Source: an uncultured Collinsella sp. (lineage in GTDB: Bacteria > Actinomycetota > Coriobacteriia > Coriobacteriales > Coriobacteriaceae). From it: a stretch of 15,479 bases of DNA. The translations under genes and the position numbers were made by a program. Location: assembly GCA_958443265.1 (NCBI GenBank), contig CAUCKA010000032.1, positions 1 to 15,479 on the forward strand. Reading direction: 5' to 3'. Positions 7,803 through 15,078 of the stretch are shown here, in pieces; position 1 is the first letter of the stretch, and every line of letters begins with the position of its first letter. The notes under the pieces were generated by a model. It was given only the letters and a program-made list of their open reading frames with translations, was not told where the DNA came from and ran no database searches.

Positions 7803-8927
7803 ATGGCACGTGTGCACAACTTCTCAGCTGGCCCGGCCGCACTGCCTACAAGCGTGCTCGCCGAGATCGCCGACGAGATGATGGACTACCGCGGTTGCGG
7901 CATGTCCGTGCTCGAGATGAGCCATCGATCTAGCATGTACCAGCAGATCATCGACGACGCCGAGGCAACCCTGCGCCGCCTGCTGAGCATCCCCGACAAC
8001 TACCGTGTCCTGTTTTTGCAGGGCGGCGCCACGTTGCAGTTTGCGGGCATCCCCATGAACCTCATGCGCCGCGGCCGCGCCGGCTACGTCGTGACCGGCA
8101 ACTTCGCCAACAAGGCGCACCAAGAGGCCAGCAAGTACGGCGAGGCCGTGCTGCTCGCGAGCTCCGAGGACACCAACTTCGACCGCATTCCCTACATGGC
8201 CGACGTCAACGCACGCATTGCCGCCGAGGCCGCGGGCGACGGGCTCGACTACGTCTACATCTGCCAGAACAACACCATCTTTGGCACCATGTTCCATGAG
8301 CTGCCCGATTGCGGCGACGTGCCGCTGGTCGCCGATGTCTCGAGCTGCTTTTTGTCGCAACCGCTCGACGTCGAGCGCTACGGGCTCATCTACGCCGGCG
8401 CCCAGAAAAACGCCGGCGCCGCGGGCGTGACCGTGGTCATCGTGCGCGACGACCTCATCGCCGAAGGCCCCGCCTTTGCGCAGACGCCGCAGTACCTGGA
8501 CCTCAAGACCCAGGCCGCCAAGGGCTCCATGCTCAACACGCCCAACACCTTTGGCATCTACGTGTGCGGCAAGGTATTCCACTGGGTCGAGCAAACCGGC
8601 GGACTTGCAGCCATGGCCGAGCGAAACTGGGCCAAGGCCAATCTGCTCTACAACCTGCTCGAGCACAGCGAGCTTTTCCATGGCACCACGCAGGCCGACA
8701 GCCGCTCCATCGCCAACGTCACCTTCCGCACCGGCGACGCCGAGCTCGACGCGGCCTTTGTCGCAGGCGCGGCCAAGCACCAGATTCAAAACGTCAAGGG
8801 CCATCGCCTGGTGGGCGGTATGCGCGCCAGCGTCTACAACGCCGTAACCATGGAAGACGTGCAGGCACTGGCAACGTACATGAAGGACTTCGAAGCGCAG
8901 CATAGTTTGAGCCCGCGATCTAACTAG
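7803..8927 (+). CDS. serC: Phosphoserine aminotransferase
   Basis: SerC is a class V PLP aminotransferase. It converts 3-phosphohydroxypyruvate plus glutamate to O-phosphoserine, the second step of serine synthesis, and also works on the analogous pyridoxal-pathway substrate. The 374-residue length is normal (about 360). The N-terminus HNFSAGPAALP is diagnostic. The PLP-binding Lys is K202 in YAGAQKNAGAAG, D178 in VADVSS fits the pyridine-nitrogen contact, and HRLVGGMRAS (R334, R340) matches the substrate-phosphate and carboxylate region. ATG 7803 is preceded by GAGGGGG (7787-7793) with about nine bases of spacing. serA follows after 72 bases in the same direction, so the two form a serine operon. 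Confidence 0.97.
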   Translation: MARVHNFSAGPAALPTSVLAEIADEMMDYRGCGMSVLEMSHRSSMYQQIIDDAEATLRRLLSIPDNYRVLFLQGGATLQFAGIPMNLMRRGRAGYVVTGNFANKAHQEASKYGEAVLLASSEDTNFDRIPYMADVNARIAAEAAGDGLDYVYICQNNTIFGTMFHELPDCGDVPLVADVSSCFLSQPLDVERYGLIYAGAQKNAGAAGVTVVIVRDDLIAEGPAFAQTPQYLDLKTQAAKGSMLNTPNTFGIYVCGKVFHWVEQTGGLAAMAERNWAKANLLYNLLEHSELFHGTTQADSRSIANVTFRTGDAELDAAFVAGAAKHQIQNVKGHRLVGGMRASVYNAVTMEDVQALATYMKDFEAQHSLSPRSN

Positions 8928-8999
8928 CCCGCAACCCGCGGGCCGACCAGCCACCTCAGACCACCCTGTTTAGATCAAAACCTGCTAAGGAGTTTTTCC

Positions 9000-10163
9000 A
9001 TGCGTAAGATTAAGACCATCGATGACATCACTAAAGACGGCAAAGTCGAGTTTGGCGAAGGCTACGAATTTGTGAGCACCGCCGAGGAGGCCGACGCCAT
9101 CCTGATGCGCTCGACCGACCTGCACGGCTACGAGCTGCCCGAGGGCATCCGCGCCATCGCCCGCTGCGGCGCCGGCGTCAACAACATCCCCGTCGAGGAG
9201 TACGCCAAGAAGGGCGTCGTCGTCTTTAACTCCCCCGGCGCCAACAGCAACGCCGTTAAGGAACTCGTCCTAGGCATGCTGGTGCTCTCGAGCCGCGGCG
9301 TGGTGCAATCGATGAACTGGGTGCGCGACAACGCCGACGACCCCGAGATTCAGGTCGATGCCGAGAAGGCCAAGAAGGCCTTTGTGGGCCGCGAGCTCAA
9401 GGGCAAGCGCATCGGCGTCATCGGCCTGGGCAACGTGGGCTCCAAGGTCGCCAACGCCTGCGTCGATCTGGGCATGGACGTTTACGGCTACGATCCGTTC
9501 ATTTCCGTCGAGCACGCGTGGGTGCTGAGCCGCGAGGTGCAGCGCGTGGGCACGCTCGAGGATCTGTGCCGCGGCTGCGACTACCTCACCGTACACGTGC
9601 CCAGCAAGGCAGACACCATCGGCATGATCAGCACCGAGCAGATTAACCTGCTGGCACCCGACGCCGTGCTCATCAACTACGCGCGCGAAACCATCATTGA
9701 CGAGGACGCCGTCGACGCTGCCCTGCGCGCGGGCAAGCTGAGCTGGTTTAGCTGCGACTTTGCCACGCCCAAGACCGTCAAGATGCCCAACACGTTTATC
9801 ACGACGCACTCGGGCGCCGGCACCGGCGAGGCCGAGGCCAACTGCGCCGACATGGCCATCAGCGAGCTCAAGGATTACCTGGAAAACGGCAACATCGCGC
9901 ACAGCGTCAACTACCCCGCCTGCAGCATGGGCAAGGCGCGCGCCGCAAGCCGCATTGCCTGCCTGCATGCCAACGTGCCCAACATGATCGGCCAGATCAC
10001 GGCCATTCTCGCCAAGGACAACGCCAACGTGCAGCGCATGACCAACGAGTCCGCTGGCGAGAACGCCTACACCATGTTCGACACCGATGAGCACCTGGAC
10101 GGCAGCACGATCGAGGCACTTAAGCAAATTCCGTCGATGTATCGTGTGCGCGTGATTAAATAG
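9000..10163 (+). CDS. serA: D-3-phosphoglycerate dehydrogenase with C-terminal ACT domain
   Basis: SerA oxidises 3-phosphoglycerate to 3-phosphohydroxypyruvate with NAD, the first step of serine synthesis; SerC next door uses the product. The 387-residue protein is of the short type with an ACT-like regulatory domain from about residue 318. The NAD-binding GLGNVG is at 142-147, the substrate Arg is R229 in NYARETI, and the catalytic His is H270 in ITTHSGAG. The segment SCDFATPKTV (251-260) replaces the usual DFP-x-x-E region, so the Glu of the Arg/Glu/His set appears to be Lys258. This alignment is from memory. ATG 9000 follows AAGGAG (8987-8992) at seven bases. A strong terminator lies about 40 bases downstream. 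The ACT domain suggests serine feedback control. Confidence 0.95.
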   Translation: MRKIKTIDDITKDGKVEFGEGYEFVSTAEEADAILMRSTDLHGYELPEGIRAIARCGAGVNNIPVEEYAKKGVVVFNSPGANSNAVKELVLGMLVLSSRGVVQSMNWVRDNADDPEIQVDAEKAKKAFVGRELKGKRIGVIGLGNVGSKVANACVDLGMDVYGYDPFISVEHAWVLSREVQRVGTLEDLCRGCDYLTVHVPSKADTIGMISTEQINLLAPDAVLINYARETIIDEDAVDAALRAGKLSWFSCDFATPKTVKMPNTFITTHSGAGTGEAEANCADMAISELKDYLENGNIAHSVNYPACSMGKARAASRIACLHANVPNMIGQITAILAKDNANVQRMTNESAGENAYTMFDTDEHLDGSTIEALKQIPSMYRVRVIK

Positions 10164-10203
10164 CGCCGGCGCCAATCCTGCCAGACAGACCACGAAGCCC
10201 ATT

Positions 10204-10240
10204 CGGCCCCCGTTTTCACGAAACGGGGGCCGATTTTGTT
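10204..10240 (+). terminator. Rho-independent terminator of serC-serA
   Basis: CGGCCCCCGTTT (10204-10215) pairs perfectly over 12 bp with AAACGGGGGCCG (10221-10232) around a 5-base loop, followed by ATTTTGTT. It starts about 40 bases after the serA stop. Confidence 0.93.
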
Positions 10241-10510
10241 GCTCCGGACGACTTTAAAATGATACCCAGAACAAGTTTTTTCAGATAATCGATAGTGAGG
10301 CTCAAGTCGCTAAGCACACCCGCTTTGATAAACAGCTTTATCAGGGACTTTAGTAGGTAAAAATCGATCTCTATGTGCCGAATGTAAGTTGACTGTCCAT
10401 TTTCCGAAACAACTTATTCTAGATAGCATTTTTAAGGCCCCTCCAAGGCGAAATATAAGTCTTTTTGTGACCAAAACTCTAGTCCGCGCGACCGTTTTCC
10501 ACCCGCGCGG
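10241..10510. other. AT-richer gap without a clear gene
   Basis: This 270-base stretch is visibly less GC-rich than its neighbours. A stop-bounded short plus-strand frame without a start codon (about 10256-10353) ends in HTRFDKQLYQGL and could be a worn fragment of a coding region. A 7-bp stem CCGCGCG/CGCGCGG (10484-10490, 10504-10510) directly follows the stop of the minus-strand gene, with a few T's beyond; it may be a weak terminator for that gene. A 72-codon plus-strand frame starting at 10389 overlaps the real minus-strand gene and has no family character. Confidence 0.5.
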
Positions 10511-11560
10511 CTACATTCCTGCCCAATCGATAAAAATCTCCTCACGAAGCCGCCGTTCGAGCTCCTGCTGTCGCGGCGTCTTGTCTTTCAGCGGCACATC
10601 GAGATAGGACATGATGAGCTCCATCACCACGCGGAAGGCATCGAAGTCGGCCAGCTGACCATAGGTCATCAGAACGACGGGATATCCCATCGCTTGCAAG
10701 GCCGTCGTTCGGTCAGAGTCCGAGATCTTGGATTCTATGGATCCGTGTATGGCTTTGCCTTGGCATTCAACAAGGCATTCTCGGCTGCCGTCCTTATTTG
10801 CCAGCAGGATATCGGCATAGCGCCTATCAAGCCCCGAAATCAGGCGGGCGCTGCGCGTCATACGAATCTCAACGTTATTGGTAAGGCGCAGCCCTTCGCC
10901 GCCACGCAACCTCGTAAGGCCAAACAGCATCGAAGCCTGGACCTCGAGCGGCGATGCCACCACTCCCGTAATGCATTTCGCGGCACGCGTGAACGATTTG
11001 GCGCCACGGAGCCCCGGGATCTTATCGACGTACTCGGTAAGTTCAGAGAGCTCGATCAAGGGCGGTCGTTTCTACAAGTCCGTTGGATTGCCCGAGACAT
11101 CCTTTACGTTTTCCCAGCCCAACCGTGCGTCACCCCACCGGCTCCCATATGCCCGCTCAAGCGCCAACTTTACCTGAGGCGCAATCTTGCACACGGCAAA
11201 GGTGCCGCACATCTCATACATGCACATGATCAGACGCTCGTTTGAGACCGAGGAGGCCAGGGTCAACAGGGTAAAGAGCGGGGACGCGACATCGAGGCCA
11301 AACTCTGTCTGCCGCACGGAGCCAAACGGCCTCTCCCCGTTCCAAACATGCCTGACAATGCGATCACCCTTACGTCCGCAGCTGCCCTGCGCCAAAACAT
11401 GCAACGGAGTGCCCAGGAAATGCTTGACGAGCGGATGCTCGCAAAGGCGCTCCCTGCGCGGATCGTCTACAGAATCGGGCAGGTCCGGCATTATCGCCAA
11501 GACCTGTGGAGGTATCCGGTGATACCGAAAGGCAGATATGTCGCACAGCATGTCGTCCAT
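10511..11560 (-). pseudogene. AbiEi-like/PD-(D/E)XK-like conserved protein broken by an in-frame TAG
   Basis: The segment 11560-11072 reads MDDMLCDISAFRYHRIPP and onward for 162 codons, ending GNPTDL-TAG. The same frame continues after the stop as KRPPLIELSEL and runs to TAG at 10511. One stop codon (11074-11072) therefore splits a gene of about 349 codons. A TGG Trp at that position is what I recall for relatives. The N-terminal half resembles AbiEi-type or regulator proteins common in Collinsella. The C-terminal half has YADILLANKDG, then LVECQGKAIHG and SDSDRTTALQAMG, a pattern like DUF559/Vsr-type nuclease folds. The true function is unknown. The start has no strong ribosome binding site; the second ATG (residue 4) is equally possible. 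The second half could restart weakly at TTG 11059, but no ribosome binding site supports it. Confidence 0.75.
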
Positions 11561-11714
11561 AACGGCTACGTACCCACTGCGTCGTTTGCAAACCCGCCTG
11601 GACGGCAAACGCGCTGGCTCAGCCTGCGAACGGTAAATACTGTTGCGCGCACATCGCGGATCTCTCAGGAGGCTTACAATCGGTTTGGAAAGCAGACTGA
11701 TTGTGAGGTTGCAT
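11561..11714. promoter_or_regulatory. Divergent promoter region between the split gene and the M20 peptidase gene
   Basis: It contains the perfect 10-base palindrome GTTTGCAAAC (11584-11593), with a further GCAAACG copy at 11605-11611. A -10-like TACAAT (11675-11680) is correctly placed for the plus-strand peptidase gene but lacks a good -35. A shared operator is possible; nothing firmer can be said. Confidence 0.3.
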
Positions 11715-12935
11715 ATGGTTGATGAGGACTTTGCCTGGCGGCTTGCGCAGGACCTTGTGCGGATCGACAGCTCAGACCTGGGCGCATATGAGAATGAAAT
11801 TGAGCGGTATATCAAAGCGCTGGTTGAGGCTCAGCTGGAGCGGTTGAGTCATCCGGTGCTCCATGCCGTGCAGGCTGAGGAACTCGAAGTACTCCCCGGG
11901 CGCCGCAACCTTATGGTCACCGTGCCCGGTTTGAGCGACGAGCCACGGCTGGTCTATATCTGCCATATGGATACCGTCACCTTGGGCGACGGCTGGGACG
12001 CAGGCATTCCGCCGCTCGGGGCAATCGTGCGTGACGATAAACTCTATGGCCGCGGCGCCTGCGACATGAAGGGCGGTCTGGCCTGCGCCATTGCCGCACT
12101 GGTCCATACGCTCGAGCGCGTGGCGGCGGATGGCACGCTGCCCCGCCGCGGCTTTTCGCTCATCTGCTCGGTCGACGAAGAGGACTTTATGCGCGGCTCA
12201 GAGGCCGCCATCGATGCCGGATGGGTCGGCTCGCGCGAATGGGTGCTGGACACCGAGCCCACCGATGGGCAGATTCAGTTGGCGCACAAGGGACGCACAT
12301 GGTTCGAGATTGAGACGGCAGGCATGACGGCGCACGCGAGCCAGCCTTGGAAGGGCGCGGATGCCGTCGCCGCCATGGCAGAGGTCGTCTGTTCGCTTCG
12401 TCGCGCGTTCATGACGCTGCCCGTACACGATGAGCTGGGGCCATCGACCATCACGTTTGGACAGATCGAGGGCGGCTACCGTCCCTATGTCGTGCCCGAC
12501 CATGCCAAGGTCTGGGTCGACATGCGCCTGACCCCGCCGACCGATACGGTCGCCGTAACGCGCATGGTAGAGCAGGCCATCGCCGTCGCCGAAGCCGCCG
12601 TTCCCGGTTGCCGCGGCAGCTACGTCGTGACAGGCGACCGCCCCGCCATCGAGCGCGACCCGGGCTCTCCCCTTCTGGCGGCACTCAAGCGTGCCGCCGA
12701 TGACGTGACGGGCACAGACACGACCGTCGGCTTCTTTACCGGCTACACCGACACCGCCGTCATCGCGGGCAAGACGGGCAACCGCAACTGTATGAGCTAC
12801 GGCCCCGGGTCGCTCGCGCTCGCGCACAAGCCCAACGAGTATGTGCCCCACGCTGACATCGTTCGCTGCCAGCAGGTGTTGATCGCACTCGCCGACAACA
12901 CGCTCTGGGGCGCGGATAGCCAAGTTGGGGCATAA
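11715..12935 (+). CDS. M20 family metallopeptidase (ArgE/DapE/carboxypeptidase type)
   Basis: This is a cytosolic di-zinc amidohydrolase of the M20 family, which removes acyl groups or C-terminal residues from small amino-acid conjugates and peptides. The 406 residues show the full ligand set: ICHMDTV (first His and the Asp), YGRGACDMKGG (bridging Asp), CSVDEED (general-base Glu and ligand Glu), DTEPTDG, the dimer-domain His in MTAHASQPW, and the last His in LAHKPNEYVP. The start chosen is ATG 11715, with GAGG six bases upstream; the frame is open further up, to 11643, but that extension has no ribosome binding site and no family character. The substrate cannot be read from sequence; DapE, ArgE and general dipeptidase roles are all open. 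The DUF1015 gene follows after 39 bases and is probably co-transcribed. Confidence 0.9.
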   Translation: MVDEDFAWRLAQDLVRIDSSDLGAYENEIERYIKALVEAQLERLSHPVLHAVQAEELEVLPGRRNLMVTVPGLSDEPRLVYICHMDTVTLGDGWDAGIPPLGAIVRDDKLYGRGACDMKGGLACAIAALVHTLERVAADGTLPRRGFSLICSVDEEDFMRGSEAAIDAGWVGSREWVLDTEPTDGQIQLAHKGRTWFEIETAGMTAHASQPWKGADAVAAMAEVVCSLRRAFMTLPVHDELGPSTITFGQIEGGYRPYVVPDHAKVWVDMRLTPPTDTVAVTRMVEQAIAVAEAAVPGCRGSYVVTGDRPAIERDPGSPLLAALKRAADDVTGTDTTVGFFTGYTDTAVIAGKTGNRNCMSYGPGSLALAHKPNEYVPHADIVRCQQVLIALADNTLWGADSQVGA

Positions 12936-12974
12936 TAAGCCGCGAACAAACCGACTCGCACGTTAGGACCGCCC

Positions 12975-13667
12975 ATGAAAGCACTTCCGTTTCCCTGCAT
13001 CCGCCCGGCACAGGACCGTGTGCTCGAGGCGCTGCCTGCGATGGGCAGCATTCTGAGTGACAATGAAGCTCTGCGCGGTGCGATTGCCGATGGGCTCATG
13101 CTCAAGGATCCGGGCGCGGCATACTACGTGTACGAGTGTTCGGGAGAGCCAGGACGCGTAACGGGTGTCGTGGCAATCTGCCCGGTTAACGTGCTGATGG
13201 GTAGCAACGAGGCTGCCGCCGAGAACGTCGACGCACTCGCCGCCGCGCGCGCGATCGCCGAGCTCAAGGTGCAGCCTCGTCCCGTGTCGCTCGCCTACGA
13301 GGCCTCGCCCGTCATGGATATCATCCTGGGCGCTGCAAAAGAGGGCGCGTCGCTCTACGCTGTCACCGATCCCGCGGGCATTACGCACCGCGCGTGGGAG
13401 GTCAAGCGCGAGGACGCCGTTGCCGCCATCCGCGCTATGCTCGGCCAAGCACCAGAGCCGACACTGGCCGACGACCCCGCCTACGCCGCCGCTCTGACCG
13501 GGGCGTCGCAGCTCCTGGCAGACGAGGCCCGCGCAGCCGGCACCTACACGGGCAAAGAACCGTTCAACTTTACCGTCGCCGCGCTATTCCCCGCCGCGCA
13601 GGTCGCAGGCGCCGCACCGCAGGTTCCGACGGGCCTGCTCACCCACCAAATTGCACGATGGTTCTAG
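12975..13667 (+). CDS. Short DUF1015-family protein
   Basis: The 230-residue product resembles the DUF1015 family: IRPAQDRVLEALPAM at the N-terminus, GAAYYVYECSGEPGRVTGVVAICPV around residues 46-70, then KVQPRPVSLAYE and the late GKEPFNFTVAALFP. Family members commonly have about 400 residues, so this one is shortened, mainly between these blocks. The molecular function is not established. From memory, DUF1015 genes often sit next to serA/serC, and here serA lies about 2.8 kb upstream on the same strand, so a link to serine metabolism is plausible but inferred. ATG 12975 is preceded by AGGA at about seven bases. It is the last gene of a two-gene operon with the M20 peptidase and ends before a bidirectional hairpin. 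Confidence 0.75.
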   Translation: MKALPFPCIRPAQDRVLEALPAMGSILSDNEALRGAIADGLMLKDPGAAYYVYECSGEPGRVTGVVAICPVNVLMGSNEAAAENVDALAAARAIAELKVQPRPVSLAYEASPVMDIILGAAKEGASLYAVTDPAGITHRAWEVKREDAVAAIRAMLGQAPEPTLADDPAYAAALTGASQLLADEARAAGTYTGKEPFNFTVAALFPAAQVAGAAPQVPTGLLTHQIARWF

Positions 13668-13711
13668 CCAGGCTTAAACGCTTAGCGCAAAGACTCGGCA
13701 GCTCAACAAGC

Positions 13712-13754
13712 AAGGGGTGGGGATGCAATGCCAGCGCATGCATCCCCACCCCTT
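13712..13754. terminator. Bidirectional terminator hairpin between convergent genes
   Basis: AAGGGGTGGGGATGCA (13712-13727) pairs perfectly over 16 bp with TGCATCCCCACCCCTT (13739-13754), with an 11-base loop that can add three more pairs. It lies between the stops of the DUF1015 gene (plus) and the histidine phosphatase (minus). The T-runs are short on both sides (TTTCGC on plus, TTGCTTGTTG on minus), so it can serve both. Confidence 0.85.
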
Positions 13755-13799
13755 TCGCATCGAGCAATGATGTCGGCGATCCGCATCGCCACGCCCGCG

Positions 13800-14435
13800 C
13801 TATCCCCGCTGCGGACCTGCTGCCGCCACGAGTGGCTCAAGCCCCAGCTCGCGCGCGTAGTCTTCCTGCGTAAAGATCTCAACCAGTTCAAACGCATCCG
13901 TCGCATCATCAAACGCAAAATGCAGCACCGAGCAGTTGCCCGGCACATGGTCGCGCTCGTCTGCCGCCGCGCCCTTCACGTGGTCCATGAACTCCTTGAT
14001 AGCCGAGCCATGACTTACCGCGAGCACGCACGTATGGTCCGGACGCTGCATAAGCTCGGTCAACGTCGCCACCATGCGCTCGCGCACCTGCATCTGGCCC
14101 TCGCCGCCAAACTGGCAATAGAAGTCGCGCCACGAGCGCTCGGGCATGAGCATCACGCGCTCGGCCTCAAAGTCGCCAAAGAACCACTCGCGCAGGCCGT
14201 CCAGGCGCTCGTATGCCAAGCCCGGCCACAAGTTGGCGATAGTCTGCTCGGTGCGATGAAGTGTGGAGGTGTAGGCATGGTCGGGCTCAATGCCGCGCGC
14301 ACGCAAGAACATGCCGGCACGCGCCGCCTGGTCACATCCCAGCTGCGTGAGAGGCGAGTCACTCCAGCCTTGAATAATGCGCTTGAGGTTGAATATCGTC
14401 TGTCCATGACGGACCAGATACAGATCTTTATTCAT
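13800..14435 (-). CDS. Histidine phosphatase family protein (phosphoglycerate mutase-like), copy 1
   Basis: The 211-residue protein belongs to the histidine phosphatase superfamily, which uses a phosphohistidine intermediate. LYLVRHGQT near residue 10 carries the nucleophile His, a second Arg lies in STLHRTEQT, the acid region is REWFFGDFE, and the second His is in AVSHGSA. Start ATG 14435 has GAAAGGA five bases upstream; the frame extends eight codons further without support. It is 17 bases downstream of a paralog and probably co-transcribed with it. The substrate is unknown: sugar phosphates, nucleotides or phosphoserine (some members are metal-independent phosphoserine phosphatases) are all possible. 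The gene ends at the bidirectional hairpin. Confidence 0.9.
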   Translation of the reverse strand: MNKDLYLVRHGQTIFNLKRIIQGWSDSPLTQLGCDQAARAGMFLRARGIEPDHAYTSTLHRTEQTIANLWPGLAYERLDGLREWFFGDFEAERVMLMPERSWRDFYCQFGGEGQMQVRERMVATLTELMQRPDHTCVLAVSHGSAIKEFMDHVKGAAADERDHVPGNCSVLHFAFDDATDAFELVEIFTQEDYARELGLEPLVAAAGPQRG

Positions 14436-14452
14436 AGGGGTCCTTTCGTTCG

Positions 14453-14995
14453 TTAACAATCAAGGAGCGAAAACGCCCCGTCGCAATAGCCAAAATGAAG
14501 CACGGCACCGTTGTCGGGCTGCTCTCCCCCGCCAGTCACGCATCTAAGAAACTCCTGGCAGGCTGAGCCGTGGGAGACGGCCAGCACGCAGTCGTGCTGC
14601 GGCTGGGCCATGATGCGGGACAGCGCCGCGACCATACGTGCGCGAAGCTCACTTTCCGACTCGCCACCAAAGGCAACCGGATAATCACCCCAGGGTTGCG
14701 GCGGCATCTCGCGGTTTGGTGTGCCCTCCAACGATCCCAAATGCCACTCGCGCAGGTCATCGACCAGCTCTATGGAACGGCCCTCGCCAACGATCAGCTC
14801 TGCCGTACACCGCGCCCGCCCCAACGGAGACGAATAAACATGGTCAAAGATCACGCCACGGTCCTCAAACGCCGCACGCGTCGCCAGCGCTTGCTCGCGC
14901 CCGCGCGCCGTAAGCGGCGAATCGTGCCAGCCCTGCAAAATGTTCTTCACATTGAGCTCGGTCTGCCCATGCCGCACCAAATACAGATCGGCCAC
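14453..14995 (-). CDS. Histidine phosphatase family protein (phosphoglycerate mutase-like), copy 2
   Basis: This is a 180-residue member of the same superfamily: DLYLVRHGQTELN with the nucleophile His, SSPLGRARCTAE, the acid region LREWHLGSLEG and AVSHGSACQEF with the second His. It shares DLYLVRHGQT, an I-x-QGW-x-DSPLT stretch and the C-terminal VLHF with the downstream copy, so the pair arose by tandem duplication. The GTG start at 14995 follows GGGGAGG at about four bases and places DLYLVRHG at the expected N-terminus. The frame is open up to 15142, but that part overlaps the hairpin and the nitroreductase end. The substrate is not predictable. It may be transcribed from the upstream nitroreductase gene through a hairpin that has no T-run on this strand. 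Confidence 0.88.
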   Translation of the reverse strand: MADLYLVRHGQTELNVKNILQGWHDSPLTARGREQALATRAAFEDRGVIFDHVYSSPLGRARCTAELIVGEGRSIELVDDLREWHLGSLEGTPNREMPPQPWGDYPVAFGGESESELRARMVAALSRIMAQPQHDCVLAVSHGSACQEFLRCVTGGGEQPDNGAVLHFGYCDGAFSLLDC

Positions 14996-15010
14996 ACGCC
15001 CTCCCCTCGC

Positions 15011-15048
15011 ACCACCACAAAGGGGACAGGCACCTTTGTGGTGGTTTT
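15011..15048. repeat. REP-like hairpin with GGGGACAGGCACC core
   Basis: ACCACCACAAAGG (15011-15023) pairs perfectly over 13 bp with CCTTTGTGGTGGT (15033-15045) around the loop GGACAGGCA. A TTTT run follows on the plus strand. The GGGGACAGGCACC core resembles intergenic repeats spread by REP-associated transposases in many bacteria. It lies between the nitroreductase stop and the phosphatase start, and could also act as a terminator for plus-strand transcripts. The repeat-family assignment is from memory. Confidence 0.65.
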
Positions 15049-15078
15049 GCCGCCGGATCGCACCGCAACGACGCGTAA

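Noticed and set aside
7824..10202. Minus-strand frames of 376 and 310 codons opposite serC and serA
   Set aside because: They are shadows of two well-supported enzymes on the plus strand.
10389..10607. A 72-codon plus-strand frame
   Set aside because: It overlaps the 3' end of the minus-strand nuclease-like gene; its C-terminal half is serine/arginine-rich shadow sequence and it has no ribosome binding site.
11643..11714. N-terminal extension of the M20 peptidase
   Set aside because: The extra 24 residues are arginine-rich with no family character, while ATG 11715 has GAGG at six bases.
12198..12923. A 241-codon minus-strand frame opposite the M20 peptidase
   Set aside because: All M20 metal ligands are in the plus-strand frame; the opposite frame shows no motif.
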